From assembly GCF_012911025.1 (NCBI RefSeq), contig NZ_WUEI01000034.1, positions 1 through 43,304 of the forward strand: a DNA stretch of 43,304 bases, in the 5' to 3' direction. The notes beneath the pieces were generated by a model that saw nothing but the letters and a program-made list of their open reading frames with translations, did no database searches and was not told where the DNA came from. How positions within the stretch are numbered: position 1 is the stretch's first letter; each line of letters opens with the position of its first letter. The translations under genes were made by a program, and so were the position numbers. The stretch is from Azoarcus sp. TTM-91 (GTDB taxonomy: Bacteria > Pseudomonadota > Gammaproteobacteria > Burkholderiales > Rhodocyclaceae). Below are positions 40,874 through 43,304 of the stretch, piece after piece.

Positions 40874-43261
40874 TCAGCGCTGGACCGGCGTGGGCACACG
40901 GTCCACGACCGGCGCCGGTGGCTGGGTAGCGCGCGGCGGCGCTGCCGGCACCTGCGGCAGCGCTTCCTCCGGCGCCTCGGTGGCCGGGCCGTGGTCGGAG
41001 AACAGGCTGGCCGGCAGGTCGGGCAGGACCGGCGGCGTCGCCGGCTTGTTCTCCTCGTAGACGAAGTCCTCCCGCAGGCCATCGCCAGTGGGTACGGAGA
41101 CCAGGCCGGGCGGCCGCTCCCTGGTTTTCTCCGGCGAGTTGGCAAGCGCGGTCTTCATGTAATTCACCCAGATAGGCAGGGCGGAAGAACCACCGGTTTC
41201 GCCCCGGCCCATGTTCTTGGGTTGGGAGAACCCCATCCAGGCGATGGCGACCAGATCCGGGTTGTAACCGCAGAACCAGCCGTCCAGATAATCGTTGGTG
41301 GTGCCGGTCTTGCCGGCGAGATCGTTGCGGCCGAGGGCGCGGGCGCGGGTCGCGGTGCCGCGGCGGACGACGTCCTGCATCATCGAATCCATCAGCCAGG
41401 CGTTGCGCGGGTCGATGACCCGTGGCGCGCTCTCGCCGGCCACCGGCGGATCCATCTTGGCTACCAGCTTGCCGGTGCCGTCGTAGATTTCCTTGACGAT
41501 GTAGGGCTCGACCCGGTAGCCGCCGTTGGCGAACACGCCGTAGGCGGAGGCCATCTCCCACGGGGTCACGCCGCCCGCGCCCAGCGCCATGGTGAGATAG
41601 GGCGGATGGCGGGCAGGGTCGAAGCCGAAGCGGCTGACGTAGTCCTGCGCATACTGCGGGGTGATGGACTGCAGCACGCGGATGGAGACCAGGTTCTTCG
41701 AGCGGGCAAGGGCGTCCCGCAGCGTCATCAGGCCGTCGTACTTGCCGTCGTAGTTCTTCGGCTCCCAGGCTTGCGAGCCGGTGACGCCGGCGGGGAAGTA
41801 GAGCGGCTCGTCCTCGACCAGGCTGCCCGGGCCATAACCGCGCTCAAGCGAGGCGGAGTAGATGAAGGGCTTGAAGCTGGAGCCCGGCTGGCGGATGGCC
41901 TGGGTAACGTGGTTGAACTTGTTGCGATTGAAATCGAAGCCGCCCACCAGGGCACGGATGGCGCCAGTGTGGGGGTCCATGGACACCAGGGCAGACTGGA
42001 CCTCGGGCAATTGGAGTATCTCCCAGCCCTTCTCGCCAGTATCGCGGATGCGGACGATGGCGCCGCGACGGATGCGACGAGCCTGCGGCGCCTTGTCGCT
42101 CAGCATCGGCGTGACGAAGCGCAGGCCGTCGTCGGTGATTTCCAGCGTGGTGCCGTGGCGATAGACCTTGACGCTCTTGGCCGAGGCGTCGAGGACGAGG
42201 GCGGCGAGCAGGTCGTCGTAGTCGGTGGTGTCGGCGAGGGCCTCGTCGTAGCGCTCCTCGTCGATGCCGGCGGGGAGGTCGACGAAGGTTTCTGGGCCGC
42301 GGTAGCCGTGACGCCGGTCGTAGTCCAGCACGCCTCGGCGCAGCGCCGCATAGGCGGCATCCTGGTCGGCCTGGGTGACGGTGGTGACGATGCGGATACC
42401 GAGCTGGTAGGCCTCCTCGCCGAACTGTTCGACGGCGATCTGGCGTGCCATCTCTGCCACGTAGTCACCGTGGCTGACGCTGCTGCGGCGGAGCGGCTCT
42501 ATCGCCTTCGCCCGCACCGTGGCGGCTTCGGAGGCGTCGTGATAGGTGGCCTCATCGATGAAGCCCGCCTCCACCATGCGCCGCAGCACATATTGCTGGC
42601 GCAGCGCTGCCCGAGAGGGATTCACGATGGGGTTGTAGGCGGAGGGCGCCTTGGGCAGCCCGGCCAGCATGGCCGCCTCCGGCAGGGTGATCTCCGCGAG
42701 CGGCTTGTTGAAATAGGCGCGGGCGGCGGCGGAGAAGCCGTAAGCGCGCTGCCCCAGGTAAATCTGGTTGATGTACAGCTCGAGGATCTGGTCCTTGCTC
42801 AGGCTGCGCTCGATCTTGAGCGCCAGCAGAATTTCGTAGAGCTTGCGGTTGTAGGTCTTTTCGCGCGAGAGGAAGAAGTTGCGCGCGACCTGCATGGTGA
42901 TCGTCGAAGCGCCTTGCCCGCGGCCGCCGCTGGCGATGTTGGACAAGGCTGCGCGTGCGATACCGAGGACGTCGATACCAGGGTGCTCGTAGAAGCGCTC
43001 ATCCTCGGCGGCCAGGATGGCCTGCTTCAACGTAGGTGGTACATCGGCGATGCGCACCACGGTGCGCCGTTCCTCGCCGAATTCGCCCAGCAGGTGGCCG
43101 TCCGATGTATATACTCGCAGCGGAATGCGAGGGCGATAATCCGTGAGGGATTCAAGGGAAGGCAGGTTTGGCCAGGCGAGGATGGACATCGCGGCCAGGG
43201 TGGCCATGCCGAGGATCGCCAGCGCAACCAGACCGGCGATCGGATAGAGGACCCAGCGCAT
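40874..43261 (-). CDS. mrcA: Class A penicillin-binding protein (PBP1a type)
   Basis: A 795-residue bifunctional peptidoglycan synthase. A transmembrane helix near the N-terminus (about 4-30) precedes the glycosyltransferase domain with the catalytic Glu in AILAAEDERFYEHPGID, GRGQGASTITMQVARNFFL and YINQIYLGQRAYGF. An OB-like insert region follows, then the transpeptidase with the active serine in GSSFKPF, SKN in ARSKNLVS and KTG in LAGKTGTTNDYLDG. The Pro-rich tail ends RVPTPVQR. I chose ATG 43261 (MRWVLYPIAG; AGGA six bases upstream) because the longer start at 43297 overlaps the -10 box. Confidence 0.93.
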   Translation of the reverse strand: MRWVLYPIAGLVALAILGMATLAAMSILAWPNLPSLESLTDYRPRIPLRVYTSDGHLLGEFGEERRTVVRIADVPPTLKQAILAAEDERFYEHPGIDVLGIARAALSNIASGGRGQGASTITMQVARNFFLSREKTYNRKLYEILLALKIERSLSKDQILELYINQIYLGQRAYGFSAAARAYFNKPLAEITLPEAAMLAGLPKAPSAYNPIVNPSRAALRQQYVLRRMVEAGFIDEATYHDASEAATVRAKAIEPLRRSSVSHGDYVAEMARQIAVEQFGEEAYQLGIRIVTTVTQADQDAAYAALRRGVLDYDRRHGYRGPETFVDLPAGIDEERYDEALADTTDYDDLLAALVLDASAKSVKVYRHGTTLEITDDGLRFVTPMLSDKAPQARRIRRGAIVRIRDTGEKGWEILQLPEVQSALVSMDPHTGAIRALVGGFDFNRNKFNHVTQAIRQPGSSFKPFIYSASLERGYGPGSLVEDEPLYFPAGVTGSQAWEPKNYDGKYDGLMTLRDALARSKNLVSIRVLQSITPQYAQDYVSRFGFDPARHPPYLTMALGAGGVTPWEMASAYGVFANGGYRVEPYIVKEIYDGTGKLVAKMDPPVAGESAPRVIDPRNAWLMDSMMQDVVRRGTATRARALGRNDLAGKTGTTNDYLDGWFCGYNPDLVAIAWMGFSQPKNMGRGETGGSSALPIWVNYMKTALANSPEKTRERPPGLVSVPTGDGLREDFVYEENKPATPPVLPDLPASLFSDHGPATEAPEEALPQVPAAPPRATQPPAPVVDRVPTPVQR

Positions 43262-43295
43262 TCGCAGTCCTGATCTTGGATAGGGGTGGGCGGGC

Positions 43296-43301
43296 ATTAT
43301 A
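43296..43301 (-). promoter_or_regulatory. Consensus -10 box of the mrcA promoter
   Basis: On the minus strand positions 43301 to 43296 read TATAAT, a perfect -10 hexamer; the -35 box lies outside the window. Transcription should begin near 43289 and leave a leader of about 28 bases before the ATG at 43261. This rules out initiation at the ATG that overlaps the box (43297). Confidence 0.6.
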
Positions 43302-43304
43302 AGG

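Noticed and set aside
1..43304. CRISPR arrays, insertion sequences, prophage genes, tRNA or rRNA genes
   Set aside because: I saw no regularly spaced direct repeats, transposase or integrase motifs, or tRNA/rRNA-like sequence on either strand; by eye only, so short tRNAs could in principle be missed.

Overview
The window is a G+C-rich (roughly 70% by eye) bacterial chromosome segment with no rRNA, tRNA, CRISPR array, transposase or phage gene that I can see. The gene set (PsrA-type TetR regulator, FadE/FadI/FadJ, VanAB, FliW, UbiA/UbiD, RecG, lptM-lysA opposite cyaY, class A PBP) fits a motile, respiratory betaproteobacterium. Rhodocyclales relatives such as Azoarcus or Thauera are my best guess; this is inference from gene content, not a database result.

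Region 1 (1-13509) starts with the 3' part of a chromate transporter gene and continues as a one-direction fatty-acid block: psrA, fadE, fadI, fadJ, an acyl-CoA thioesterase, fadL, a hydroxyacyl-CoA dehydrogenase/enoyl-CoA hydratase fusion of reversed domain order, and fadA. Together these take up fatty acids (FadL), dehydrogenate, hydrate, oxidise and thiolyse acyl-CoAs, and hydrolyse excess acyl-CoA. A CAAAC-N4-GTTTG palindrome overlaps the psrA -10 box. A textbook intrinsic-terminator structure lies inside codons 15-24 of fadE.

Region 2 (13510-18670) is a vanillate block: a 680-base non-coding stretch with palindromic repeats, a terminator and four GTATAC palindromes, then a GntR/FCD regulator (probable vanR), an orphan TRAP solute-binding protein, vanA and vanB. 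Region 3 (18671-21751) holds a divergent LysR/short-chain dehydrogenase pair with a candidate operator between them, and a crotonase-family gene lacking both hydratase glutamates.

Region 4 (21797-33514) is housekeeping: a DUF218 membrane protein divergent from metY, a DUF2802-SPOR-fliW cluster, a small TPR protein divergent from ridA, recG, ubiA, pyrF, ubiD, a DUF4870-like membrane protein and sfsA. Region 5 (33633-43304) is envelope biology: dacB (PBP4 type), the dTDP-rhamnose operon rfbBACD with a translationally coupled unknown gene, lptM-lysA facing cyaY, and a class A penicillin-binding protein whose promoter -10 box lies at the window edge. Many gene ends carry long perfect G+C hairpins without a T-tract; only two structures have a proper T-tract.
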